From NCBI GenBank assembly GCA_963556065.3, contig CAUVYH020000027.1:496001-560000 (forward strand): a stretch of 64,000 nt of DNA. The letters run 5' to 3'. The notes beneath the pieces were generated by a model, which saw only the letters and a program-made list of their open reading frames with translations, searched no databases and had not been told where the DNA came from. This stretch comes from JBAXTE01 sp963556065. GTDB lineage: Bacteria > Bacteroidota > Bacteroidia > Bacteroidales > WCHB1-69. A program made the translations under genes and the position numbers. Shown here in pieces: positions 53,568 through 62,704 of the stretch (positions are counted from its first letter, which is position 1; each line of letters begins with the position of its first letter).

Positions 53568-54509
53568 ATGATTGATAAAAAGAATTTGCATACTGAATAT
53601 ACATTCCGAATCAATCGGACATTCGATTACATTGAATCAAATATAGAGAAACCAATGACACTTGAAGAATTGGCAGCAGTAGCAAATTTTTCCAAGTTTC
53701 ATTTCAATAGAATATTCCGGTCAATGGTCGGAGAAACACCTTTCCAATTTATTTTAAGAGTTAGGCTTGAAAAAGCAGCGATGCTAATTCTAAATAATAA
53801 AAAAGAGAGTATCTCCGAGATAGCCTATAAGTGTGGATTTTCTGATATTTCAATATTTTCTCGGAATTTTAAGAGCTATTTTCGAATTTCTGCTTCTCAA
53901 TACAGAGTAAAAAAATCAAACAATAGCAATTTAAGTCAACAAGATAGCAATAGTCATCAAGGCGATGAGATGCCAACTCGATATTTTTGTCCTGAATTAA
54001 AAACCGTTAAATGGAGGGCAAATATGAAATTAAACAAAAGTGTGGAAGTAAAAGAACTTCCCAAAATGACAGTGGCCTATATCAGGCACATTGGCCCATA
54101 TAAAGGGAACGATAAACTATTCGAAAGCATTTGGAATAGATTGTTTTCATGGGCGGGCCCAAGAGATTTAATAGGCGGCGAAGACTTCAAATCGTTGGTT
54201 GTCTATCACGACGGGCCGAATGTAACCGTCGAGGATAAACTTAGAATGAGCGTTTGTATCACTGTTCCTGCTGATACTAAGGTTGAAGGAGAAGTTGGAA
54301 AAATGGAAATTGAGGCGGCAAAATATGTAATTGCCCGTTTTGAGCTTTCTGCCCAGGATTTTCAACAAGCATGGGATTGGGTTTATGGGCAGTGGCTTCC
54401 GACCAGCGGCTACCAGCCCGACGATAAACCTTGTTTTGAGATGTATCCCGAGGAGCCCAAAGATGGTAAATTTATCGTTGATATCTGTGTTCCTGTAAAA
54501 CCAATGTAA
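53568..54509 (+). CDS. AraC-family regulator with GyrI-like effector domain
   Basis: A 313-residue protein. Residues 10-110 form the double helix-turn-helix (MTLEELAAVANFSKFHFNRIF; KKESISEIAYKCGFSDISIFSRNFK). Residues about 150-313 are a GyrI-like/SOUL-type small-molecule binding domain (VEVKELPKMTVAYIRHIGPY, WLPTSGYQPDDKPCFEMY). Such Rob/SoxS-type fusions sense lipophilic compounds. The target is not obvious; it is followed by a terminator. Confidence 0.92.
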   Translation: MIDKKNLHTEYTFRINRTFDYIESNIEKPMTLEELAAVANFSKFHFNRIFRSMVGETPFQFILRVRLEKAAMLILNNKKESISEIAYKCGFSDISIFSRNFKSYFRISASQYRVKKSNNSNLSQQDSNSHQGDEMPTRYFCPELKTVKWRANMKLNKSVEVKELPKMTVAYIRHIGPYKGNDKLFESIWNRLFSWAGPRDLIGGEDFKSLVVYHDGPNVTVEDKLRMSVCITVPADTKVEGEVGKMEIEAAKYVIARFELSAQDFQQAWDWVYGQWLPTSGYQPDDKPCFEMYPEEPKDGKFIVDICVPVKPM

Positions 54510-54519
54510 AACGAATTAA

Positions 54520-54551
54520 GAGAGCCTGTTTCATTGCAGGTTCTCGTTTTT
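54520..54551 (+). terminator. Terminator after the AraC-family gene
   Basis: GAGAGCCTG (54520-54528) and CAGGTTCTC (54537-54545) pair with one G-T, loop of 8, followed by GTTTTT. Confidence 0.78.
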
Positions 54552-54563
54552 AATTATTTCATT

Positions 54564-55238
54564 ATGGGGTATTATATAGATTTAGAGAAGATCACAATTA
54601 AGGATTATAAGAAGAGATTAGAATCTGCATACTTGCCACCAAGCAGAATGATCCTTAAAGAGAGATTGGATGAACGGTTTGGGTATTTTGAGAATATCGG
54701 AATTAAAACGGTAAAAGAATTGATGCTGATACTCAAAAAGAAAGATAAGTTTGCCGAGTTGTCAAAGGTCGGCTGTTTTTCAGGTGATTATTTAACTATT
54801 TTGCTTCGAGAATTAAACAGTATTCTTCCAAAACCAAACAAGATTTCTGATTTTATCGGAATATCAAAAGTTACGATTGGCAGCTTGGAGAAAATAGGTG
54901 TTACAAATACGGAAAAATTATACGATAAGGCCATAAAAAAGTCGGATAGACAGAAACTTGCAGCCTCAATAGGAATAAAATACCAAGACATTTTGGAATT
55001 AACCAAATTAGCCGATTTATCAAGAATTAAATGGGTTGGGGCTACTTATGCACGGATGCTTTACGATTTGGGTGTCGATACTGTTGAGAAAGTATCGGAA
55101 TCTGATCCGATTGATTTACATGCAAGAATTAATCAAATGATAAAGGAAAAAAATATTTTCAAAGGGGCAATAGGATTAAATGACGTTAAAATATTAATAG
55201 AATCAGCGGGAGAGCTGCCTTTTGAAATTGAATATTGA
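54564..55238 (+). CDS. DUF4332 protein (helix-hairpin-helix-like)
   Basis: A 224-residue helical protein: MGYYIDLEKITIKDYKKRLE, PSRMILKERLDERFGYFENIGIKTVKEL (in parts), IGVTNTEKLYDKA and WVGATYARMLYDLGVDTVEKV. The repeated LxxIGIxTxxxL units are helix-hairpin-helix-like, as in DUF4332. The upstream Met at 54534 lies in the terminator of the previous gene, so 54564 is chosen. It may bind nucleic acid; function unknown. Confidence 0.8.
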   Translation: MGYYIDLEKITIKDYKKRLESAYLPPSRMILKERLDERFGYFENIGIKTVKELMLILKKKDKFAELSKVGCFSGDYLTILLRELNSILPKPNKISDFIGISKVTIGSLEKIGVTNTEKLYDKAIKKSDRQKLAASIGIKYQDILELTKLADLSRIKWVGATYARMLYDLGVDTVEKVSESDPIDLHARINQMIKEKNIFKGAIGLNDVKILIESAGELPFEIEY

Positions 55239-55311
55239 GAGATGAAAGAATTCCGCCAATAAGGGACTCAGTGGTTTGCGATATTTCCGTTCAGTGGAGT
55301 TAAGTTGGAAA

Positions 55312-55342
55312 TTTGGAACAAATCCAAAAATATTTAACTTTG
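55312..55342 (+). promoter_or_regulatory. Promoter of the TonB-C-like lipoprotein gene
   Basis: TTTG (55312-55315), 19 bases, TAACTTTG (55335-55342): full consensus, about 105 bases before the ATG. Confidence 0.68.
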
Positions 55343-55446
55343 CGGGGAAATGACGGCAAAACTTAAAGCCTGCTCCAATTCAAACAGCATTCCCTGAGCA
55401 AACAGTTCTTAGAAGAAAAAACATAAACCATTAAAATAAGCCGAAA

Positions 55447-55941
55447 ATGAAAACAAACAAACTTACTACGGTCTTTCTAAGCTTGATTGCCATGGGGCTC
55501 GTTAGTTCATGTGCAACGCCCAAAAAAAGCTCGAAGTATAACGTGATTGCCAGAATGGAAGTGAAAGAGCCGATAGAAGGTGTCTGCGATAATGCAAATG
55601 TAGTTGTGATCATACCATTTTTGAGCACAGGACAAGTTAAAGCAAAAGCGCCAAAAACAGATGCCGAGCTTACCCTGCAACTCAATTCTCAAGTGACTTA
55701 TCTGAAAGATAAACCCGATTATGAAGACAAGGGGGTGGTAAGCATGATTGTGAACTGCAAAGGTGAATTGGTAAGGTGCCAGATTGACAATAAAACGAAA
55801 AGTTCGGAATTGGACAACCAGATCGTGGCGGTGTTTGCAGAAATGAAAAAATGGACAGCCGGAAAAGTGGGCAATGTTTCTGTTGATACGGCCGTACTGT
55901 ACAGCATTACAATTAAAAACGGGAAAATCACGGTTTCGTAG
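55447..55941 (+). CDS. Small lipoprotein with TonB C-terminal-like domain
   Basis: A 164-residue protein with lipobox (GLVSSCATPKK, acylated Cys near 22). The C-terminal 90 residues (VVSMIVNCKGELVRCQID, LDNQIVAVFAEMKKWTAGK, VDTAVLYSITIKNGKI) follow the TonB C-domain pattern of Bacteroidota energy transducers. It lacks the N-terminal membrane helix and proline-rich linker, so it cannot transduce energy in the usual way; perhaps an accessory to TonB-dependent transport. Confidence 0.72.
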   Translation: MKTNKLTTVFLSLIAMGLVSSCATPKKSSKYNVIARMEVKEPIEGVCDNANVVVIIPFLSTGQVKAKAPKTDAELTLQLNSQVTYLKDKPDYEDKGVVSMIVNCKGELVRCQIDNKTKSSELDNQIVAVFAEMKKWTAGKVGNVSVDTAVLYSITIKNGKITVS

Positions 55942-56020
55942 TGGCGGTGAATAACGTTTCTGATAAAATACTAAATTGGCGCATAGCGACGTTTTATGTG
56001 GCTATTCACACACAAAATAA

Positions 56021-56926
56021 ATGAAAAAGTACGTCTGCATATTCCTGATATTTTTAGCTTCTTGTTCAACCCAGAGTGATAAAAAGCCTGTGGATGTGAT
56101 TTTGGCTCTTAATACAAACGATGTCGGACTTCAAGCGCCTCAATCGGGTGATTGGTTGGCTGTTCATCAAGAGGATGGTCAGACTGCGGCACAATATAAA
56201 CGGTGTAGTCCAACCCGTCCAACGGGGCTGGTGAATGTGATTTATCTGCAACCGATCGGGACTTTTGATTCGGTGAAGATGAAATTGATAAATTACACTG
56301 CTGAGTATCTGGGAATATGCTTCGGGTTGAAAGTTAAGGTTTTGGAGAGTCTTGGTAATAAGGTGGTGGCGAATAGTAATATACGAATTGGGGCGGAGAA
56401 AAACGTGCAGATTTATGCTCCCGCCATCCTGCAGATTTTGAAAAGAAGGAAACCGGCGGATGCTGTGGTCTATATGGCAATTACCGAAAGAGACCTTTAT
56501 CCGGATCCCGAGTGGAACTTCGCATTTGGGGTGGCTTCGTACAAGGAGCGAATCGGGGCGACCTCCATATATCGATTGTTGAGTTTTCGTGCTGGAAAGT
56601 TGGATTTTGAGCAGAGTCTGTCACGATTGATCAAAGTATCGTCGCATGAAATCGGGCACATGTTCACGTTGCATCATTGTACCCATGCCGTTTGCACCAT
56701 GAATGGCTCCAATTCGTTAAGCGAAGCGGATCGCAAACCAAACCGGTTCTGCTCCGAGTGTATGGAGAAATTGGTCTGGAATCTACATCTGGATGTTTTG
56801 GACAGACTCCATCGCCTGCAGGAATACTTCAAAAAACATAAGCTGGATAAAGATCTGAAGTTGATAGAAGCGGATTTAAAAGTATTAAAGAGGGAAAAAG
56901 TTCCTAAAAACGCAATTGTTCTGTAA
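56021..56926 (+). CDS. Archaemetzincin-family zinc metallopeptidase, lipoprotein
   Basis: A 301-residue protein with lipobox (FLASCSTQS). The zinc motif is His209-Glu210-x-x-His213 and His219-Cys220 in SSHEIGHMFTLHHC, followed by CTMNGS and FCSECMEKL: the archaemetzincin pattern HExxHxxGxxHCx4CxM...CxxC, with the Gly replaced by Thr216. The four cysteines bind a second, structural zinc. Aminopeptidase activity is known for the human homologues; here it would act outside the cytoplasm. It stands 79 bases after the TonB-C-like gene. Confidence 0.88.
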   Translation: MKKYVCIFLIFLASCSTQSDKKPVDVILALNTNDVGLQAPQSGDWLAVHQEDGQTAAQYKRCSPTRPTGLVNVIYLQPIGTFDSVKMKLINYTAEYLGICFGLKVKVLESLGNKVVANSNIRIGAEKNVQIYAPAILQILKRRKPADAVVYMAITERDLYPDPEWNFAFGVASYKERIGATSIYRLLSFRAGKLDFEQSLSRLIKVSSHEIGHMFTLHHCTHAVCTMNGSNSLSEADRKPNRFCSECMEKLVWNLHLDVLDRLHRLQEYFKKHKLDKDLKLIEADLKVLKREKVPKNAIVL

Positions 56927-56980
56927 ATCATGCCTATCCTGCCAAAATAAAAGACAGCGTAGCATTTTGAGAATTGGGGC

Positions 56981-57507
56981 AATAAGAAAATAGACAGGAT
57001 TTCAGGATTAACAGGATTCTGTATTTGTATTATCCTGTAAATCCTGTAAATCTTGTCTAAAAAAAAGCCTGCGTAGCAAGCCCCGCTATGCGCAATCCTC
57101 TCATTGTCAAATCTTCAAATTATTTCATCATTAAATCAGGTAAACTCTGTCAGGAGAAAATTTTGCGTAGCTTTTTAAAAGCCCAGTCAAAAGAAAGAAT
57201 TAGATAGGATTTCCGGATTAACAGGATTCTGTATTTGTATTATCCTGTAAATCCTGTAAATCTTGTCTAAAAAAAGCCTGCGTAGCAATCATCTTATCTT
57301 CAAATTATCACATCATCAAATCCAGTCAGAAAAAAAGACAGTGTAGATTTTTACAAGCCCAATCAAAAGAAAGAATTAGACAGGATTTTGGGATTAACAG
57401 GATTTCTTTTGTTTTGAGTCCTGTCGAATGAAAAGAAAAAACAGGCTTTCGTATTGTATTCTCCTGTAAATCATGTTCATCCTGTCAAAAAAAATACTGC
57501 GTAGCAA
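56981..57507. repeat. Three copies of an imperfectly palindromic CAGGATTAACAGGATT repeat
   Basis: Copies at 56981-57079, 57190-57288 and 57367-57507. Each has TAGACAGGATTT, GGATTAACAGGATT, then the near-complement TCCTGTAAATC and CTTGTC or CTGTC, so each can fold into a hairpin. Copies 1 and 2 share an identical core. Each is followed by a CTGCGTAGCAA-like flank. The spacing is about 180-210 bases. No gene is present in 56927-57804. Confidence 0.75.
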
Positions 57508-57804
57508 TCATCTTATCGTCAAATTTTCAAATTATCACATCATTACATCATCGAACCCCGTAAATCCTGTCTGAAAAAACTGCATAGCTGCTTAAAAGGA
57601 TCGGAACAGGATTAACAGATACTATTGTACTATCTCAAACGGTAATTAAAATCGCTGCTTAATTCAGGGTTTATATGCTATTCTTTAGAATATGAAAACT
57701 TGCATCTTATTTTGGCAGATGAAATTTAGTCCCTATAATATTTGAATTTTAAATAAAATGATAAATATGTTTTTAAAAATATAATATTTATAAAAAAATA
57801 TATT

Positions 57805-57833
57805 TATATTTGCATTAGTTATTAATAAATTTG
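57805..57833 (+). promoter_or_regulatory. Candidate promoter boxes of the three-gene operon
   Basis: Two minus-7-like boxes, TATATTTG (57805-57812) and TAAATTTG (57826-57833), 76 and 55 bases before the ATG at 57889. A clear minus-33 element is missing; the surrounding DNA is extremely AT-rich. Confidence 0.45.
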
Positions 57834-57888
57834 AAATCATATCCGCTTTATAGTTTTCTGAACTTTAAAAACTTAAAAAACAACAATC

Positions 57889-59448
57889 ATGTTATTCGAA
57901 AAAAAATTAGTTTATGCTTTTGGAGGCGATGCCCTTACCGCTCCGGAACATACGGAAACATCTTTTTTTGCTGCCGTTGGGGGTGGTGCCGATGGCATTG
58001 TGTCGGGAGTAAGATTATCTAAGGATGGAGTTGTAATTTGCTCCGGTTACGACACTTTTGAGCAATGTTGCGGCGATAAACGTGCTGTTAAAGAGATGGC
58101 ATGGAATGAAATCAGCCGCCTTGATGCCGGTTTTACATTCCGTTCGTCCGTGTTGGATCAAAATAACCAGCCTACCGGCGTTCGAGGCAAAGATAAACCG
58201 TGGGAAGGAAATCTGCCCAAAAAGGCTGCCATTCGTGTTTTGCGCCTCGATCGTGCATTAATTCTTTTTGCCCGGAGATTTCCGGTGCTTCTTTTACTGC
58301 CTCCCGATCAAAACGATTTGGTGGATGCGGTTATCGATGAGCTGAGAAAACTTGGTTTGGTTAAGCGGGTAAGATTGTGCGGAAACCAGTCGGTATGCAG
58401 ATATCTTGCCGATAAGCATCCCGGAAGCCAATATGTTTTAATCGGATATGCAGGTAAAAAACCATTGGAGCAGTTGCTATTAGCAGAAGAACTGGGCGCA
58501 AAAAATCTTTACCTCGATTGGGACGATGCTTGTCATAATCGTGAGGGGGTTGTTGAATTTGATACGGAACTTAAAAATGCACTTGCTCAAAGCAGCATAC
58601 GTTTACTTTTATCGTCCGATTCGATGCCGTTTTCTCCGATGCCGGCATACATTAGTGCAATTCAAAATGTTCATGGAATTGAGGGTGTGATAGCAAGAGG
58701 TACGCTCCCAACCGTGGAAGGGTTAACGCCTCCGGCACTCATCGCACACGAAGATTTCAAAGGTAAATTATTAAACCAGGGGCTTTGGAGCGCAGGATAT
58801 TCACACATCAATAAAGATACTGTTATTTCGCAAAATGACGGATTGCATGTCGATATTATTGAAGGTGGAACCTATTCGGGGGCTGCTGCCGTTTGTCTTA
58901 TTCCGGTACATGGCCGTTTTGATGCACAGGTCGATTTCCACGTAGGCAATCCCAAACAGGGGACAACATTCGAAATGGCTGCTATTTGCATCGATCCGGG
59001 GTATTGCCATACGGATAATTCCGATCTGGACACACGAAATGTCAACCTTACATTTGACGTTCACGGTGCTCCTCCTTATGCCAGCAGCGAACGCGACGAA
59101 GACGACGGGTTTAGATGCGGATGGAATAATGGATTTAATCTGACAAAAGTCGAATCCGATTGGGAAGCCTCCTCGGTGAATATGTACAACAAATACGGGC
59201 GGGATGTCGGAAACGGGAAACCTGACAATCCGGATGGAACATTGAGGTTGATCAGGAATGGATCCGTATTTGCCACCTATTATAAAGACAAATATAACGA
59301 TGCTTGGGTCTGTTCGGGGGTCATGCTCGTTCAAAATATTTCAGACGACATCTACATCAGGCTTGCCGCCAAGCATTGGGAAAAAGGAGGAAAGCAGGCT
59401 CCGGGCAACCATGTTTGTTTTTATCAATTCAAACTTTTTCAATTTTAG
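57889..59448 (+). CDS. Degenerate glycerophosphodiesterase-fold protein with C-terminal beta-rich domain
   Basis: A 519-residue protein without signal peptide. Residues 8-280 follow the GDPD barrel: VYAFGGDALTAPEHTETSF against the usual AHRG..PENT, then GADGIVSGVRLSKDGVVI against GADGIELDVRLTKDGV. All catalytic and metal residues are lost: His-Arg are Phe11-Gly12, the Glu and Asp are Val38 and Gly40, and the next His is missing. So the fold is kept and the chemistry is not. Residues about 285-519 (FKGKLLNQGLWSAGYSHI, FDAQVDFHVGN, YIRLAAKHW) are a jelly-roll, concanavalin-like domain. First gene of a three-gene operon. Probably a binding protein. Confidence 0.75.
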   Translation: MLFEKKLVYAFGGDALTAPEHTETSFFAAVGGGADGIVSGVRLSKDGVVICSGYDTFEQCCGDKRAVKEMAWNEISRLDAGFTFRSSVLDQNNQPTGVRGKDKPWEGNLPKKAAIRVLRLDRALILFARRFPVLLLLPPDQNDLVDAVIDELRKLGLVKRVRLCGNQSVCRYLADKHPGSQYVLIGYAGKKPLEQLLLAEELGAKNLYLDWDDACHNREGVVEFDTELKNALAQSSIRLLLSSDSMPFSPMPAYISAIQNVHGIEGVIARGTLPTVEGLTPPALIAHEDFKGKLLNQGLWSAGYSHINKDTVISQNDGLHVDIIEGGTYSGAAAVCLIPVHGRFDAQVDFHVGNPKQGTTFEMAAICIDPGYCHTDNSDLDTRNVNLTFDVHGAPPYASSERDEDDGFRCGWNNGFNLTKVESDWEASSVNMYNKYGRDVGNGKPDNPDGTLRLIRNGSVFATYYKDKYNDAWVCSGVMLVQNISDDIYIRLAAKHWEKGGKQAPGNHVCFYQFKLFQF

Positions 59449-59476
59449 TTTAAATCACACTTAAAATATTTGCAAT

Positions 59477-61093
59477 ATGGAAAATCCGGCGTTAGAAGTT
59501 CAGTTGGTAAATAATGTAAGAAAATGCAGGGCCTGTCGATGGTTTTGGGGCGCAATACACCCGTATGGGAATTTTCCCGTTTACGATTGGAATGAAGATT
59601 TCCCCGAAGCAGTTAGAAACCAAAAGCAGACAACAAAATCCGTAACGGAACCCTTGTTAAAAGGCAAGGCTTGCGGTCAGGGGCAGGTCGATCCTGGAAT
59701 TATGCATGGTTGTAGAAAGGCTCCAATCATGACGATTGGAATTAACCCGAATATGACTTCCTATTTTCCGAGCACATCGGGTGCAAGGTGGAGCTATCCG
59801 AATTTCTGCAACAATGCCCGATATGCTTATTATTACCGGTATCACAATGTCTATCAAGAGAGTTTGAGTCTCGATTTCATAAGAGAAAATATGGTCGCAG
59901 GAACAGCTATTGTGGCCGAAAATGATGGTTGGTTATTGGGTGCCGACAGATGTACCGACCACCGATGGTTGTTGTTAACGATTCAGTACAGTGGAGAAAC
60001 CGAAAAACGGGAAGTAGAAGTTGTATGGACCGAAGATTTGCGTTTTGTAGTTCTGGTTAATCAAAGCAAAAGTGCCGATCCGAAAAAAATGGGATTTAAA
60101 AAAGGAGAGGTTATCGGTGCTAAAATTAGCGGATTAGAAAGGGATAATGTTCAAGTTTTTGAAAACAGCACCGGATACTACCAACGCTATGTGTATGTTT
60201 TGGAAGCCTTTAAAAAACTGATTGGCGACCCGCTAACGAATGCTCCACTTTCTATTGCCGAAGATGTGGCTCAGCACGACATGATTGCTTGTGCTTCTCC
60301 GGGTTGGAGTACCAATTATGATATTCCCACCCAGAAAATCACCCAAAATTGTGTTATCGATTCCGGATACCTTGTGTCGCAACTTATACAGAGCAAACCG
60401 GCTGTTATTGTAATTGTCGGGGGAAGTTCACTGGATATGTTTGCACAAGTGTTTGCCCCGTTTTTTAAGGATTTTGAGTATCAGGATCCGGTTATTGACA
60501 GTGAAGGAAATATAGCAATGGTAACTAAAGAAACCTATCTGCTTTTGAAAGAAACCACCGAACGCGAGAAATTTCTTCATATCAAAATTGGCGATTACGA
60601 ACTTAAATCGCGGATTGTAATAGCCCCTCATTTTTCTTACGCTTCCAATTTCGAACAACAATCGCGTCTTTCGCCGTTAGCATGGCAAGCTTTTGAGAGC
60701 GATTTTCCCGAAGATGCCGGTATTATTAAACAGGAGAAACGAATTCAAACCAACGATTGGAACGACATCATCCCCATTAAAATATACGGGCAGGATGATG
60801 AAATAAAACAGCAGCTGAGCATGGCGGCTTGGAATGTACTGATGGCATATTATTACGATCCCATATTAATGTTGGCGGAGGTACTGGAGCAGGAATATAA
60901 AGAAAACCGCTTGCAGTACGATAAAAATATTAACCGCTTGAAACGCCCTGAGGGATCATGCCGGTTTTGTACAAACGAACTTTGGGCATTTCCCGGTGGG
61001 TGTCCGTATGGTAAAGAGAAAGAAACACCTCCAGCCGATGGGGAATTGGAAAAAATTGTCAGGGAAGTCATAAATACAAATCTAAAAGCCTGA
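59477..61093 (+). CDS. Uracil-DNA-glycosylase-superfamily protein with four-cysteine Fe-S pattern and insertion
   Basis: A 538-residue protein, no signal peptide. Cys17-x2-Cys20 (KCRACRWF), Cys272 (DMIACASPGW) and Cys292 (TQNCVIDSGYLVSQL) have the spacing and setting of the [4Fe-4S] cysteines of family 4/5 UDGs. GINPN (88-92) resembles the water-activating motif, PAVIVIVGGSSLDMF the core strand before the helix, and APHFSYASN (384-391) the HPS-like motif. A beta-rich block (about 140-225) is inserted, and a Cys-rich tail (SCRFCTNELW, GGCPYG) follows. It may recognise altered bases or bind DNA without cutting. The match is remote. Spaced 28 bases after gene one. Confidence 0.62.
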   Translation: MENPALEVQLVNNVRKCRACRWFWGAIHPYGNFPVYDWNEDFPEAVRNQKQTTKSVTEPLLKGKACGQGQVDPGIMHGCRKAPIMTIGINPNMTSYFPSTSGARWSYPNFCNNARYAYYYRYHNVYQESLSLDFIRENMVAGTAIVAENDGWLLGADRCTDHRWLLLTIQYSGETEKREVEVVWTEDLRFVVLVNQSKSADPKKMGFKKGEVIGAKISGLERDNVQVFENSTGYYQRYVYVLEAFKKLIGDPLTNAPLSIAEDVAQHDMIACASPGWSTNYDIPTQKITQNCVIDSGYLVSQLIQSKPAVIVIVGGSSLDMFAQVFAPFFKDFEYQDPVIDSEGNIAMVTKETYLLLKETTEREKFLHIKIGDYELKSRIVIAPHFSYASNFEQQSRLSPLAWQAFESDFPEDAGIIKQEKRIQTNDWNDIIPIKIYGQDDEIKQQLSMAAWNVLMAYYYDPILMLAEVLEQEYKENRLQYDKNINRLKRPEGSCRFCTNELWAFPGGCPYGKEKETPPADGELEKIVREVINTNLKA

Positions 61094-61096
61094 AAA

Positions 61097-62704
61097 ATGA
61101 GAGCACGAAAAGAAAAAAACGGTATTGTTCTGAAAGCGTATGCCGGAACCACGGGAGTACTTCTTGCATTTGATATTGCCGATCAACTCAAAGAAGGACT
61201 GTTGGGATTTGCCGTTCGACGAAAGGTGGGCAATGGAGATTGGAGATGGCTGCAAGGCCAACTTAAATTTCCGTCAACAGAACCGCAAGATTTTCAGCTT
61301 GTAAATTCAAACATAGCACCCATTCAGAAATTCAGATGGTCCGATTACACCGTTTACCCCGATACCGAATACAGTTTCGAAATTAAAGCCGTTTACGGAA
61401 GTCCGGGAAACCTTACCTACGTTCAGGGACCTTTGGTAACGGTAAAAACAGAATCGTGCAGCAGTGGAAAACACCGCATTATTTTTAACAGAGCGGTAGC
61501 TGCAAGCCAGGCTTATTCCAGACGATTCGGAGAAACCAATCCGGACGACGAAAAAGACCCCTTGCACGATGCCGCACGTGATTGGTTAACGCGGGGAATG
61601 CGTCAGCAAATAGAAAGCTTTATGAACGAGGCAAAAGACGACAGCTATGCCCTCGATTTGGCTCTGTTCGAATTTGAATACGATGGGTATGTTGATCTAT
61701 TGATGAAACTAAAAAAAAGGGGGGTAAAAATCCATGTAATTTATCATGGACAGCCGGGTGATAAACAAACCATCGCAGATGAAAAACATCTGAAACCGAT
61801 ACCTGCTGCCGACAAAACCGCTAGGCACACAACCGGTTTGTTTCATCAGAAATTTATTATCCTGCAAAAGAAAGACAGTTCGGGCGTCTATATTCCACAA
61901 GCAGTGCTTACAGGGACGGCAAATTTTACACCAAACGGTTTGTGGAGACAGGCCAATGTGGTTCATGTTATCTATGATGAGCATCTTGCCAAAGAATATG
62001 ATACACTTTACAAACACCTGTTGGTGAGTCAGGGATCGGGGAATACCAAGAAATATATCAACGCAAATCATCCGTTGAGGGCCGACGAAACACTTTTTCA
62101 GTCTTTTAGCCCGAGAAGCGGCTATATCGATATCGACTTTTTGGAAAAAACCATCAATGAGGCCTCATCCGAAGTCTTTATCTGTTCCGCGTTCAAATTG
62201 CACGACCGCATTACAGCAGCATTGAGCAATCCGGATCCCAAAGTTTCACGATTTGGCTTACAAAACAGCAGAACAACCATCACCGGCTTCCATCGGAACA
62301 AATCGTTTACCGCTCCGGCCTTTTTGAAAAACGGATTGGAGGGCTTCCTGAAAGAAAGCACCAAAAATCAACGGGGAACAATTTACATCCATCTGAAAAC
62401 ATTAATCACAGATTTCACAACCGACAACCCAACGGTTATTGTAGGGTCGCATAACTTCAGCAAACCTGCATCCGATGCAAACGATGAAAATTTTGTGGTA
62501 ATTAAAGGAGACACGGCGGTTGCCGACACTTATTTCTGCGAAATGATGCGCTTATACGATCATTATCGGTTCAGGTACAATCAAAACAAAAAAGGAGCCG
62601 ATGCGGATAGCCTGTTAACCTTACGAACCGATAATTCATGGATTACCGATTATTACGATCCCGAGCACATAAAATATGACGAAAGGGTAAGGTTCTCAAA
62701 TTAA
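61097..62704 (+). CDS. Phospholipase D-like (HKD) protein
   Basis: A 535-residue protein, no signal peptide. An N-terminal fibronectin-III-like domain (about 10-115, ending VKTESC) precedes two HKD halves: His250-x-Lys252 in LFHQKFIIL with GTANFTPNG, where the Asp is replaced by Gln, and His432-x-Lys434-x4-Asp439 in IHLKTLITDF with VGSHNFS and NDENFVVI. Second half intact, first half a variant. PLD folds include Nuc-type nucleases and phospholipases. Starts 3 bases after the UDG-like gene, so tightly coupled. Confidence 0.85.
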   Translation: MRARKEKNGIVLKAYAGTTGVLLAFDIADQLKEGLLGFAVRRKVGNGDWRWLQGQLKFPSTEPQDFQLVNSNIAPIQKFRWSDYTVYPDTEYSFEIKAVYGSPGNLTYVQGPLVTVKTESCSSGKHRIIFNRAVAASQAYSRRFGETNPDDEKDPLHDAARDWLTRGMRQQIESFMNEAKDDSYALDLALFEFEYDGYVDLLMKLKKRGVKIHVIYHGQPGDKQTIADEKHLKPIPAADKTARHTTGLFHQKFIILQKKDSSGVYIPQAVLTGTANFTPNGLWRQANVVHVIYDEHLAKEYDTLYKHLLVSQGSGNTKKYINANHPLRADETLFQSFSPRSGYIDIDFLEKTINEASSEVFICSAFKLHDRITAALSNPDPKVSRFGLQNSRTTITGFHRNKSFTAPAFLKNGLEGFLKESTKNQRGTIYIHLKTLITDFTTDNPTVIVGSHNFSKPASDANDENFVVIKGDTAVADTYFCEMMRLYDHYRFRYNQNKKGADADSLLTLRTDNSWITDYYDPEHIKYDERVRFSN

